Origin: Affinundibacterium amnicola
GTDB lineage: Bacteria > Pseudomonadota > Gammaproteobacteria > Burkholderiales > Burkholderiaceae_D
DNA length: 64,000 bases
Reading direction: 5' to 3'
NCBI RefSeq assembly: GCF_014284275.1
Contig: NZ_JACOFU010000010.1
Span: forward strand, 84,796-148,795
The notes below the pieces were generated by a model. It saw only the letters and a program-made list of their open reading frames with translations. It had not been told where the DNA came from and searched no databases. Positions 54,560-63,923 of the stretch are shown here, one piece after another (the stretch's first letter is position 1; each line of letters starts with the position of its first letter). The position numbers and the translations under genes are program-made.

Positions 54560-55528
54560 TTATTGCTTGGCTACTCTTCTATTAGTTGCCATCACTTGTC
54601 TCTCAAGCGCATCAATAAACATCGCGGCGACTTTAATGCCGGTTTGTTCTGTAATTTCTTGGAAACAGGTTGGACTAGTCACATTCACTTCCGTCAGAAA
54701 CTGACCAATCACATCTAATCCTACCAGTAACAAGCCGCGTTCTAACAGTATTGGCGCCAATGTCTGTGCAATTTCGAGATCGCGTGCAGTCAATTGTTGC
54801 GCCACACCGACTCCACCTGCCGCTAAATTACCACGCACCTCACCATTTTGTGGAATTCGTGCTAACGCGTAGGGAACGACCTCACCACCAATCAACAAAA
54901 TACGTTTATCTCCATGCACAATCTCAGGGATATATTTCTGTACCATAATGGTACGGGCCTGATTGTCGGTCAAGGTTTCGATAATCGCCCCCAAATTCAT
55001 ACCGTCTTCACGTACCCGAAAAATTCCCGCACCACCCATGCCATCTAATGGCTTGAGAATAATGTCGCGATGCTGTGCAAAAAAAGCGCGTATTTTTTGC
55101 TCATTACGAGTAACTAAGGTCGGAGTCGTAAATTGCGGAAACTGGGCAATACTCAATTTTTCATTATGATCCCGAATGGCCGACGGTTTATTCAAAACCA
55201 AAGCACCTTGCTGCTCTGCCAAGTCCAGCAGATAGGTGGCGTAGATGTACTCCATATCGAATGGTGGATCCTTGCGCTGCAAAACTGCGTCAAATTCCGC
55301 CAAGCTACTTTCACATACCTCGCCTAAACGATACCAATTCTGCGCATCTTGCGTTAAATGAACCTCTTGCACGGACGCGACTACAGAACCCGAGATGAGC
55401 GCCAAATCGGCTGGTTCAAATGCATAGATCTGATGACCACGGGCGACGGCCTCAACCATCATCGCGTAGGTAGAATCCTTGTAGATTTTAAATTGCGACA
55501 ACGGGTCGGTAAGAAATGCGATTTTCAT
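54560..55528 (-). CDS. gshB: Glutathione synthetase
   Basis: 322 residues, ATP-grasp fold. KIAFLTDPLSQFKIYKDSTY opens it, QRKDPPFDMEYIYATYLL follows, and ILKPLDGMGGAGIFRV is the ATP loop, with the C-terminal VGLDVIGQFLTEVNVTSPTC. It adds glycine to gamma-glutamylcysteine. It follows gshA by 13 bp. Confidence 0.97.
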   Translation of the reverse strand: MKIAFLTDPLSQFKIYKDSTYAMMVEAVARGHQIYAFEPADLALISGSVVASVQEVHLTQDAQNWYRLGEVCESSLAEFDAVLQRKDPPFDMEYIYATYLLDLAEQQGALVLNKPSAIRDHNEKLSIAQFPQFTTPTLVTRNEQKIRAFFAQHRDIILKPLDGMGGAGIFRVREDGMNLGAIIETLTDNQARTIMVQKYIPEIVHGDKRILLIGGEVVPYALARIPQNGEVRGNLAAGGVGVAQQLTARDLEIAQTLAPILLERGLLLVGLDVIGQFLTEVNVTSPTCFQEITEQTGIKVAAMFIDALERQVMATNRRVAKQ

Positions 55529-55541
55529 AGTTTATCTGGGC

Positions 55542-56840
55542 TCAGTAAATTTCCGGATTTGGATCTGTCTTTTCCAACTCTAAGGATGCGGCTAATAAAG
55601 CGAGTCGCGCCACCACTCCATACATGTAAAAACGGTTCGGGGCAGCGGTACCTGGTTTCGCGCGCATATCTGGCACAGCATGTTGCTGCGCGAATGCCAA
55701 TGGCACGAACTCCATTCCCGGCGCATTCAGATTTTCGTCGACGCCGCGATCTTGATGTACGCGGTAAAAGCCACCGACGACATAGCGATCTATCATGTAA
55801 ACCACAGGCTCAGCGACACTTTCTTCTATCTGCTCGAATGTGTAGACACCTTCTTGCACGATGTAATCATGAACTTCACGACCATCTTTGACCACCGTCA
55901 TCTTGTTTCGCTGTTTCGAGTTTAGATCACGAACCTCGCGTGAATCGCGCACGGTCATAATCCCCATGCCGCAGGTACCCGCATCCGCTTTTACAATAAC
56001 GAAAGGCTTATCCTTAATGCCGTATTCTTTGTACTTTTTACGGACCTTTGCCAAGATCGTGTCAACCGTCGCCATCAAGCCATCAAGACCTGTACCCGCT
56101 TCAAAATCGACATCGCCACATTTAGCAAAAAATGGATTAATCAACCAAGGATCAATTTCCACCATTTTCGCAAACTTTTTCACGACCTCGTCATAGCTGG
56201 CGAAATGATTCGTTTTACGCCGCATCGCCCAGCCGGCATGCAAGGGCGGGAGTAAGGTCTGCTCATGAATGTTTTCTAAAATCGCTGGGATGCGTGTCGA
56301 CAAATCATTGTTTAACAAGATCGTACAAGGATCAAAGTTTTTTAAGCCTAATCGACGTCCATTGGCAGACCGCTGCAAGGGTTCCAACAATAATTCTCCA
56401 CCGTCAGGCAACACGATGCTCTTCGTTTCAAGACAACTCTCATCCAAGTTACCCAAGCGAACATTTAAGCCAGTTTGACGATAAATCTGCATTTGGCGTG
56501 CAATGTTTTGCCAATATGAAGCATTGCATGGCCGGTCTTCAGGAATTAACAACAAATTACGCGCATCTGGACAATATTTCTCAATCGCCGCCATCGATGC
56601 TTGTACTGCTAACGGCAGCATTTCTGAACCAAGATGATTAAAACCGCCCGGAAATAAATTCGTATCAACTGGTGCCAACTTGAAACCTGAGTTGCGCATG
56701 TCAACTGAACAATAGAAAGGTGGCGTGTGCTCCTGCCACTCCAAGCGAAACCAACGCTCAATTGAGGGCGTCGCCTCAAGAATTTTTTTCTCAAAATCGA
56801 GTAAGGGACCGTTTAAAGCGGTGGCGAGATGGGGAACCAT
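55542..56840 (-). CDS. gshA: Glutamate-cysteine ligase, Acidithiobacillus-type
   Basis: 432 residues from the ATG at 56838-56840 with AAAGGTC upstream. MRNSGFKLAPVDTNLFPGGF and VIVKADAGTCGMGIMTVRD are the markers of this betaproteobacterial class (TIGR02049), which is unrelated in primary sequence to E. coli GshA. It makes gamma-glutamylcysteine. It is first in the gshA-gshB-PTS run. Confidence 0.93.
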   Translation of the reverse strand: MVPHLATALNGPLLDFEKKILEATPSIERWFRLEWQEHTPPFYCSVDMRNSGFKLAPVDTNLFPGGFNHLGSEMLPLAVQASMAAIEKYCPDARNLLLIPEDRPCNASYWQNIARQMQIYRQTGLNVRLGNLDESCLETKSIVLPDGGELLLEPLQRSANGRRLGLKNFDPCTILLNNDLSTRIPAILENIHEQTLLPPLHAGWAMRRKTNHFASYDEVVKKFAKMVEIDPWLINPFFAKCGDVDFEAGTGLDGLMATVDTILAKVRKKYKEYGIKDKPFVIVKADAGTCGMGIMTVRDSREVRDLNSKQRNKMTVVKDGREVHDYIVQEGVYTFEQIEESVAEPVVYMIDRYVVGGFYRVHQDRGVDENLNAPGMEFVPLAFAQQHAVPDMRAKPGTAAPNRFYMYGVVARLALLAASLELEKTDPNPEIY

Positions 56841-57010
56841 AATGACCTTTACAAACAATGGGACACTGCGACTTTCAAGAAACCCATCAGGTATTCAAAA
56901 AGCACGTGCGTTAATCTTTACAACTTGGGGCGGTTTAACAATTCTCAAGATCTCGAGCAACCAGCCTTCAAACTCAAATTTCTAACGGAATTATTCACGC
57001 ATTTCGATTT

Positions 57011-57313
57011 CTATGCAGACTTCGCCAATAAATTGAAATGTTCGACCATTGGTGGCGCAGAGAAAAATGGCCCAACGATGCTACGCCACTCAGTAAATGC
57101 AGCAGATTCGCGAAAATCAATCGTATGATTTTCTAAAGTATCCCAAAAAATCATCAGTACATAACGTTCAGGAGACTCAATGCCCTTATTTACTTTAAAA
57201 CCACGAAATCCTTTCGCGTGCACAATGACTTGATTCAAGCCTTGTTGAATCGCGACATCAAATGCGACTTGTTGACCGGAGTGGATACGTATATCGGCTA
57301 ATTCCAAAATCAT
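57011..57313 (-). CDS. Antibiotic biosynthesis monooxygenase (ABM) domain protein
   Basis: 100 residues forming the dimeric ferredoxin-like ABM fold. GFRGFKVNKGIESPERYVL is the beta2-3 region, then MIFWDTLENHTIDFRESAAF with the characteristic W..H. Members include quinone oxidases and small heme-degrading enzymes; many are unassigned. It is a single-gene unit. Confidence 0.82.
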   Translation of the reverse strand: MILELADIRIHSGQQVAFDVAIQQGLNQVIVHAKGFRGFKVNKGIESPERYVLMIFWDTLENHTIDFRESAAFTEWRSIVGPFFSAPPMVEHFNLLAKSA

Positions 57314-57396
57314 CTTTCAAGCTCCTTTTCATTATCGATTCATTATCAATTTCTTAGCGGCTTCATTGTATTCAATGCTAAATGAAGCAATCAAAC

Positions 57397-58410
57397 TCAA
57401 ACCAAGCCATATTCACTTAATTCTTTTTTTACATAAGAATAAAACACGGGTGCGGCCACCACGCCGGGTAAACCAAACAATGCTTCCATGACTAAAATCG
57501 CAGTCAATAATTCCCACGCTTTTGCATTGACTTGAGACCCGATAATTTTTGCATTGAGAAAATATTCTAACTTATGAATGACCACCATAAATGTCAGCGA
57601 TATTGCTGCCATATATAAAGAATGAGACAGACTAACAATCACAATCACCGTGTTTGAAATGATATTGCCAACCACTGGGATTAATCCTGCAATGAAAGTC
57701 ACCGCTATCATGCTTTTCACTAATGGCAAATGAACACCAGCGATTGGCAAAATAAGCGCCAAAAAGATCCCCGTAAATACGGTGTTAATGAGTGAAATAC
57801 GTACCTGTGCAAAAACTACCCGATGAAACATATCCGCTAAATACGCGGTTCTTTGATGTAGAGCCGCAGCAAACGGGCGATATTGATGAACCCGTGTCAC
57901 GTCTTGCAAAGCAACCATACTACCAATGACCATGCCAAGTAAAAGATGAATAATCAAGTGCCCAGCTTCTTGTCCAAGTATCTTCGCTTCGCCAGCATGT
58001 TCGCGCAAAGCAGTCGTTAACATCCGCTTTAATGCATCAATATCTTCTGGCAAATAGGTGCTGACCCAAATCGGCAACTGCTGCCTTGATGTTTCAAGCA
58101 GCTCAGCAAGTCTTTGTAGCAAAGACTGCAAATTTCCAGAATCGCTGCGCAAAAAGATAACGACACCCCAGATCCCCATGCTAATCATGAAAATAATCAG
58201 CACCGATAAAAACACAACGGCAATCATTCTCGCTTGTTGATTACTGAACTTATGTTGGATTGTAGGCACTAACAGCCGCACTAGCGAATACAGTAATAAG
58301 CCAGAAAACAAAGCGACCAGTAATCCCGCTTTCAATACCAGCAATAAAGCCAATCCTGCGCAAAGATAAGAGGCAATAATGGGGGTAGATAATTTATTCG
58401 CGACATGCAT
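57397..58410 (-). CDS. AI-2E family transporter
   Basis: 337 residues from the ATG at 58408-58410 (GGAAAAACT upstream). An earlier in-frame start at 58479 would add 23 residues. Seven to eight membrane helices; the family's VPVVGNIISNTVIVIV-like segment (LIPVVGNIISN) and NAKIIGSQVNAKAW are present. Members range from AI-2 exporters to Na+/H+ antiporters, so the substrate is not predicted. Confidence 0.85.
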   Translation of the reverse strand: MHVANKLSTPIIASYLCAGLALLLVLKAGLLVALFSGLLLYSLVRLLVPTIQHKFSNQQARMIAVVFLSVLIIFMISMGIWGVVIFLRSDSGNLQSLLQRLAELLETSRQQLPIWVSTYLPEDIDALKRMLTTALREHAGEAKILGQEAGHLIIHLLLGMVIGSMVALQDVTRVHQYRPFAAALHQRTAYLADMFHRVVFAQVRISLINTVFTGIFLALILPIAGVHLPLVKSMIAVTFIAGLIPVVGNIISNTVIVIVSLSHSLYMAAISLTFMVVIHKLEYFLNAKIIGSQVNAKAWELLTAILVMEALFGLPGVVAAPVFYSYVKKELSEYGLV

Positions 58411-58603
58411 AGTTTTTCCAATTCGAGGAGTTTCGAGATTCACTTTGAGATGTCCAAAAATCATTTCAAAGTTTCGCAATAAATAAAGTCATGACATGCT
58501 AACGGCATTTGACTTGAAAAGCATTGTTATCACGAGAATAAGCTGTTTCTTTTTACGCAAAAAATCTTTCCACGCATCTATAAATTACAGCTACTATCGC
58601 CAA

Positions 58604-58632
58604 TTCAACCAATACAATTAGTGGTTTATAGT
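58604..58632 (+). promoter_or_regulatory. Candidate promoter of the PDC-GGDEF gene
   Basis: TTCAAC (58604-58609) and TATAGT (58627-58632) are separated by 17 bp, 80 bp upstream of the start codon. The remaining 58411-58711 gap shows nothing further. Confidence 0.35.
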
Positions 58633-58711
58633 ATGATCTTGACACGCAATTTGTGCATATTCGACGCCACCTTCACCTCTTACCCAACCACCTTCGTTCC
58701 GCAATCGGTCT

Positions 58712-60181
58712 ATGAGTAAATCACTAAAACAATACAGTCTACTGATCTGGATTTCATTAATTCTCATTCTCGGTTTTATGGCGGTGTTAGCGACCAGCTA
58801 TTTGGTTTCAAAAGATGCCTTGCGTCGTGGCTTGTCTGAAAACATGCTACCGATTACTGGCGACAATATTTACTCGGAAATTCAGAAGGATATTCTCCGT
58901 CCTGTTTTTGTCTCGGCTCAGATGGCGAACGATACGTTTGTACGCGACTGGATTCTTGATGGTGAACAAGATGGCGCGCAAATTTCAAGATACTTAAAGG
59001 AAATCAAACTCAAGAACAATGCGATTTCTAGCTTCTTTGTGAGTGATGTAACGAGAAATTATTACTACCCAGATGGCTTACTCAAAAGTGTGAGCGAAAC
59101 CGAAGTACGTGATCAATGGTTCTTCCGTGTCAAAAATCTAAAGGCTGCATATGAAACCAATGTCGATATTGACATGGCGAACCAAGATAGCATGACCATT
59201 TTTACCAATTATCGGGTACTCGATTACAACGGAAAATTTCTGGGTGTAGTCGGGATTGGACTGACGCTCAATACGATGAAGCATTTGATTGATACTTATC
59301 AATCACGCTTTCAAAGAAAAATTTACTTCGTCGACAAAAAGGGGAATCTGGTTCTATCGGGAAGTTCATTTAAACAAAAGAAAGTGAATATTTCGACGCT
59401 GCCAGGTCTTGATCAAATTGCTAAACAAATTTTGGCCAACACTAAAAATGAATCATTACATCTAGAATATTCCTTAGACAATGAATCTATCTATTTGAAT
59501 TCTCGTTTCATCCCTGAGCTTGGCTGGCATCTTTTGGTTGAACAAAATCTGGAGTCGGAATTAAAACCTTTGCAAAAACTATTGCTGGTCAATGCAGCGA
59601 TTGGCTTTGGCATCACCATTGCAGTTTTACTGATCGTGTTGTTTTCAGTGCGTCGCTACCAAAATCGAATAGAGAAATCCGCTGCGACCGATCCGCTAAC
59701 CAAACTATTGAACAGACAGGCATTTGATTTCGTTTTTCAACAAGCGATCTTAGATAGTGAGCGTTCACGTCAAACCTTGTGTGTCGCCTTAATGGATATT
59801 GATCACTTCAAAAAGATTAATGATAAACACGGTCACTTGGTTGGTGATCATGTGTTGAGAGAAATTGCTGCAATATCGCGTCGGTCATTACGTGAGAGTG
59901 ATGTGATATGCCGCTGGGGTGGCGAAGAATTTCTTCTATTATTGAAAAATTGCTCGTTAGAGAAAGCGACATCCATAGCGGAAAATCTGCGCAGTACAAT
60001 TGCGGCGAACGATTTTTCTCGCACCACCGATTTGACCAAAGGTCGTTTATCTTTAACTGTTAGTATGGGTGTGGCTGAATGCAAGGCGCAAGAAAGTGAA
60101 GATAGCGTTTTCGAACGCGCGGATGTCGCCCTGTACCAAGCTAAAGAAAACGGCAGAAACAGTGTTTACTTTGCAGAGTAA
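58712..60181 (+). CDS. Membrane diguanylate cyclase with double-Cache/PDC sensor
   Basis: 489 residues. The first membrane helix is about residues 11-31. A periplasmic dCACHE-like sensor (about 35-285) includes YYYPDGLLKSVSETEVRDQW and GVVGIGLTLNTM. The second helix is about 292-314. The GGDEF domain has RWGGEEF (GGEEF at 403-407) and the RxxD site RESD five residues before it. It should be active and product-inhibited. Small-molecule sensing in the periplasm is expected from the Cache fold. Confidence 0.94.
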   Translation: MSKSLKQYSLLIWISLILILGFMAVLATSYLVSKDALRRGLSENMLPITGDNIYSEIQKDILRPVFVSAQMANDTFVRDWILDGEQDGAQISRYLKEIKLKNNAISSFFVSDVTRNYYYPDGLLKSVSETEVRDQWFFRVKNLKAAYETNVDIDMANQDSMTIFTNYRVLDYNGKFLGVVGIGLTLNTMKHLIDTYQSRFQRKIYFVDKKGNLVLSGSSFKQKKVNISTLPGLDQIAKQILANTKNESLHLEYSLDNESIYLNSRFIPELGWHLLVEQNLESELKPLQKLLLVNAAIGFGITIAVLLIVLFSVRRYQNRIEKSAATDPLTKLLNRQAFDFVFQQAILDSERSRQTLCVALMDIDHFKKINDKHGHLVGDHVLREIAAISRRSLRESDVICRWGGEEFLLLLKNCSLEKATSIAENLRSTIAANDFSRTTDLTKGRLSLTVSMGVAECKAQESEDSVFERADVALYQAKENGRNSVYFAE

Positions 60182-60210
60182 TTTGGCAGACAACAAAGTC
60201 TCATCAAACC

Positions 60211-61050
60211 TTAGCGTTCAGAAGTACGCTTTGCAAGATGCATGGTTGGCTTAATAAACGCTTGATACAAGTCACCCAACTCCGTATTCCATGCGGCAAC
60301 CTGAGCAGCCTGTGCCGTTACCGTTGCCAGGTCACCACGCTTAATGGGCCCCGTCAACGCATCACGGGTACCAAGCGTGGAAATATTTGCTAAGGAATTT
60401 TGCGCCAAAGACTGCGCCATTTTTTTTGCCAAATCGGGCGCAATTCCCGCCGCACAATAAGCGGCTATCGCGGTGTCCAACAAGCTCACCAGATAGTTAC
60501 TCGCAAATACAGATCCAGCATGATAAAGCAGTTTATGCTCGGGATTGATGATCACTGTTTCTGCTCCAATCTTTTGGAAGGCAGGAATGAGGACATCTAA
60601 GGCTTGAGGACTACCTTCGACGCTACAAATTGTTCCCGAAAAATCACTCACTGCTAAAGCAGGTTCTGCAAAACTACGTACCGGATGAACACTCGCTAAT
60701 TGCAGAGAAAGCTGGGCTAATGCCGGGCATAAGCTAACAAGGTCCCGGGAAGATTTCGCGCCACTGCAATGAAATAGAATACTGCCAGGCTTTAATTGAT
60801 TCGCATCAATCAAAGATTGCGTGACTGACGCGAAAGTATCATCTGGCACAGAGAGCAAAGTGATGTCCGCCGGAACCATCTTAGTCAATTCTGTGACCGG
60901 CTGACCTTGTCCAATAAATGCCAATGCGCGTTGGCTACCTTCTAAGCTCGTACTAAAAAGCTGTGAAATCGCAAAGACCTTATGCTGTGCGAATAAACGC
61001 CCAAGCGTCTTGCCGACGCGTCCGGTGCCGATCACGCTGAAATTTAGCAT
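60211..61050 (-). CDS. Rossmann-fold/DUF2520 domain protein
   Basis: 279 residues. The dinucleotide motif SVIGTGRVGKTLGRLF is at the N-terminus, ITLLSVPDDTF follows, and the C-terminal half is DUF2520 (GSVFASNYLVSLLDTA, NISTLGTRDALTGPIKRGD). It resembles ketopantoate reductase-type enzymes; the substrate is unknown. It is the last gene of the minus run from the flavoprotein. Confidence 0.88.
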   Translation of the reverse strand: MLNFSVIGTGRVGKTLGRLFAQHKVFAISQLFSTSLEGSQRALAFIGQGQPVTELTKMVPADITLLSVPDDTFASVTQSLIDANQLKPGSILFHCSGAKSSRDLVSLCPALAQLSLQLASVHPVRSFAEPALAVSDFSGTICSVEGSPQALDVLIPAFQKIGAETVIINPEHKLLYHAGSVFASNYLVSLLDTAIAAYCAAGIAPDLAKKMAQSLAQNSLANISTLGTRDALTGPIKRGDLATVTAQAAQVAAWNTELGDLYQAFIKPTMHLAKRTSER

Positions 61051-61092
61051 ACTGAGGAATTACCCTCGTAAGAGAAGTTCACATCATTCACT

Positions 61093-62124
61093 TTATAAGG
61101 ATTCTTTGATAATTCGGCCACTAGTTTTTTGTATGGGTCGGGCATTGTGCGGATATAGCCGCGCGAAGATTGCTGACTGTTCCGGTGATATTTGCACGGG
61201 TTCTTTCATGACCATCCACAGAACGCCCTCACTGCATGGAGGCGTCGTTAATGAGCCCATGTAAGTATAGTATTCATGGCGCTTCGGCAGCAACTGTGTC
61301 ACATCGAGATTCTTTAAGGCTTTAACAATCTCATTCTTTTCCAAAGGTAAATTGTTCCACACGCTTTGTATCACAGGGTGCGGCTCTCCTAGTTCCAGCA
61401 AAACGGCGACTACAGCCAACTTCGCATCACGATCCTTATGTACAAGATGCGCAACCATTTCAAAGCCTTTACCATTTACTCTTTCTTCAGAGGGACGATG
61501 AAAATGCAATTGATTCAACTCGAAATTTTTTCCTGACACATTCAGGTAATTCCCCGCACCCAAATTAACTTGTATGGTGTGACCTGTATCAATAACTTGA
61601 AATTGACTTGGTTTATAGTCAAAATTCAGTGTATCGAGTTCGACCTTAATACCATCACGAATATCAATTGGCGACTGACGCTCACCAAGATCACACTTGA
61701 TGTTTGAAGGGTTTAACTTGCCCCAGGCTAGCGGCCCTTCTTCACCCTCATAAGACCAATGTTTCGCAGCCTTCTTTGACTTATCATCGGCACTGACCGT
61801 TTTCTTCGCAGGGATCACATATGGTCTGACGAAAGGACGAGCAGCAGGCTTGCTGACATCGTCTTTGTCTTTTCGGATTTCAGCTAAACGTTCTGCTATT
61901 TTCAGTGCCAACTCATCGGCTGCCTGTGCCTCTTTCTTTCGCGCGGCAGCCTCTGCTTTTGACTCCTTGATTGGCGTTTCCTTGAGCTGTTTGATTTCGT
62001 CTTTTAAAGGAACTGATGCCTCTTCTTTTGCCGAGGCTTGTTTGATTGGCTTTGTTACTGTGTCGCTAGCATAAGCAGGCAATGCCATAAACAATAAAGA
62101 TAAAATCAAGCTAGGTGGGCGCAT
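61093..62124 (-). CDS. Periplasmic alpha-carbonic anhydrase with N-terminal charged extension
   Basis: 343 residues. A signal peptide ends near PAYAS. Residues 21-118 are a Lys/Glu/Ala-rich, mostly helical extension. The alpha-CA domain starts at KHWSYEGEEGPLAWG. Zinc ligands are His207 and His209 (QLHFHRPSEE) and His226 (AHLVH), TTPPCSEGV carries the Thr gatekeeper region, and Cys144-Cys297 are placed for the family disulfide. It interconverts CO2 and bicarbonate in the periplasm. Confidence 0.93.
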   Translation of the reverse strand: MRPPSLILSLLFMALPAYASDTVTKPIKQASAKEEASVPLKDEIKQLKETPIKESKAEAAARKKEAQAADELALKIAERLAEIRKDKDDVSKPAARPFVRPYVIPAKKTVSADDKSKKAAKHWSYEGEEGPLAWGKLNPSNIKCDLGERQSPIDIRDGIKVELDTLNFDYKPSQFQVIDTGHTIQVNLGAGNYLNVSGKNFELNQLHFHRPSEERVNGKGFEMVAHLVHKDRDAKLAVVAVLLELGEPHPVIQSVWNNLPLEKNEIVKALKNLDVTQLLPKRHEYYTYMGSLTTPPCSEGVLWMVMKEPVQISPEQSAIFARLYPHNARPIQKTSGRIIKESL

Positions 62125-62205
62125 AATAGAATTTCCGGTTGGTCTTATGTGCTTTACGGCAATTTTCGCGAAAAACTTGAACCCGTCGAGATATTCGACA
62201 TACCG

Positions 62206-62406
62206 CTAGTTCTCAGCCATCGTTGATTTTCGACTCTCAATTTTTACCCAAATAGCGCGCTTGGTTTCATTACTTGCTTTACTCCACAATGTAATCTCTT
62301 CGAGCGTACGCAAACAGCCTTGGCATAAACTAGTGTTACTATCAATTTTGCATTGTTTGATACAAGGTGAAGCTACTTCGACTTGAGTGACAACGTTACC
62401 GATCAT
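62206..62406 (-). CDS. DUF1289 protein (Cys-rich)
   Basis: 66 residues from the ATG at 62404-62406, which has GGAG 9 nt upstream. Cys in SPCIKQCKIDSNTSLCQGC form the DUF1289 zinc- or iron-sulfur-like cluster motif. It overlaps the end of the flavoprotein gene by 11 bp, so translation is coupled. Confidence 0.88.
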   Translation of the reverse strand: MIGNVVTQVEVASPCIKQCKIDSNTSLCQGCLRTLEEITLWSKASNETKRAIWVKIESRKSTMAEN

Positions 62407-63664
62407 TTTCTTTTTCTCCAACGACTAATTCTTTTTGCCTCAACCAATTTACTACACCTTGTCCAGCGGTGACTCCCGTCGCAAAACACGCACTTAACAG
62501 ATAACCTCCTGTTGGCGCTTCCCAATCCAGCATTTCGCCAGCGCAAAACCAACCAGGCTTCGAGATCAGCATAAAATCCTCATTTACTTCGGCAAAAGCG
62601 ACACCTCCAGCGCTACTGATTGCCTCGTCAATTGGAAATGGGCTTTGCAAACGCAAGGGTAGCGCTTTAATACTTTTTGCTAGCGCAACATTATCCTGAA
62701 TAACAGAAACGGGTAAATTTTCATGTAGTAAGGCACAATGCACTGGATGCAGGCCAAGCTTACTACGTAAATGACTAGATAAGGAACGTGACCCACGCGG
62801 ACTGCTTAGCTCTTCGATGACCCGCTCTTGCGATTTTCCTGGCAATAAATCTAGCGCTAATTCAGCACATCCGGATGCTTGAATCGTTTCACGTATGTCA
62901 GCGGAAAACGCATAAATCAGACTTCCCTCAACGCCTCTTTCCGTGATTACAAACTGTCCTGTTTTAGAAAAAGTTTCCTTGTGAATGTTTTTCAAACTGA
63001 CGTTGACATTCGTGAGCGGCGTACCTGCGAATTTCTGCTTGAAATAATCAGACCATCCAACAACGAAGCCACAGTTACTTGGCTGAAAAGGCATGGTAGC
63101 AATTTTCTCACTCGCGAAAATCTCCGCCCATTTGCCATCAGAACCAAGCCGTTGCCAGCTTGCACCACCCAATGCAAATATAATTGCTTTAAATGTCTGA
63201 TTGACGATCCCTTCTGGTGTAGAAAAGCGTAATTGCTGATGCTCAACACCAACCCATTTATGTCGCATATGAAATCTTACGCCATCCGCTTTTAATCGAT
63301 GAAGCCAAGCCCTAAGTAATGGGGCAGCTTTCATATCGATGGGAAAGATACGGCCGGAAGTACCGATAAAGGTTTCGACTCCCAATTTACCAGCCCATTC
63401 ACGAATCTTGTTCGCATCAAATTGACGTAAACTTGGCGCCAAGATGTCAGCGTTCTGTCGATAGCGTGACTTAAATTGATCAAATTCCTCTGCGTGTGAC
63501 AAATTCATTCCGCTTTTTCCCGCCAGCAAAAATTTTCTTCCAGCTGACGGCATCGCATCATAAACGTGAACTTCAAAACCAGCACGTGCAACTTGCTCAG
63601 CCGCCATCAGTCCAGCTGGGCCGGCACCAATAATTGCCACTATTTGATGATCATCACTACGCAT
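62396..63664 (-). CDS. TIGR03862 family FAD flavoprotein (YhiN-like)
   Basis: 422 residues. VAIIGAGPAGLMAAEQVA binds FAD, and SAGRKFLLAGKSGMNLSHAE is the second family signature. AIIFALGGASWQRLGSDG and the C-terminal WEAPTGGYLLSACFATG complete it. The function is not established; an oxidoreductase or RNA-modification related role has been guessed for the family. It precedes DUF1289 in an operon. Confidence 0.87.
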   Translation of the reverse strand: MRSDDHQIVAIIGAGPAGLMAAEQVARAGFEVHVYDAMPSAGRKFLLAGKSGMNLSHAEEFDQFKSRYRQNADILAPSLRQFDANKIREWAGKLGVETFIGTSGRIFPIDMKAAPLLRAWLHRLKADGVRFHMRHKWVGVEHQQLRFSTPEGIVNQTFKAIIFALGGASWQRLGSDGKWAEIFASEKIATMPFQPSNCGFVVGWSDYFKQKFAGTPLTNVNVSLKNIHKETFSKTGQFVITERGVEGSLIYAFSADIRETIQASGCAELALDLLPGKSQERVIEELSSPRGSRSLSSHLRSKLGLHPVHCALLHENLPVSVIQDNVALAKSIKALPLRLQSPFPIDEAISSAGGVAFAEVNEDFMLISKPGWFCAGEMLDWEAPTGGYLLSACFATGVTAGQGVVNWLRQKELVVGEKENDR

Positions 63665-63878
63665 ATATGTTGAAGGGGTTCAGTTTAGCTAGCAAAAGCG
63701 AGCATTAAATGATCTTCTTTGCTCTGGATTATTTACATACAAGGATTATAGCGATCAAGTAGCAAATGCAATGAGTGCTCTTAATGATAAAGAGGAAATT
63801 AGTTAGTAAGTGAGATACGAAAGGAAGCGAGGATCAGAAGAATAGGAGAGGACACAAGTGTAGAAGGAGTCATAAAAG

Positions 63879-63910
63879 CAAAAGCCCCTGATTCGATTTG
63901 AATCAGGGGC
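63879..63910 (-). terminator. rRNA operon terminator
   Basis: GCCCCTGATTC and GAATCAGGGGC pair around a 5-nt loop. On the minus strand the stem is followed by TTTTGCTTTT, just past the 5S 3' end. Confidence 0.88.
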
Positions 63911-63923
63911 GATGCGGAATAAG

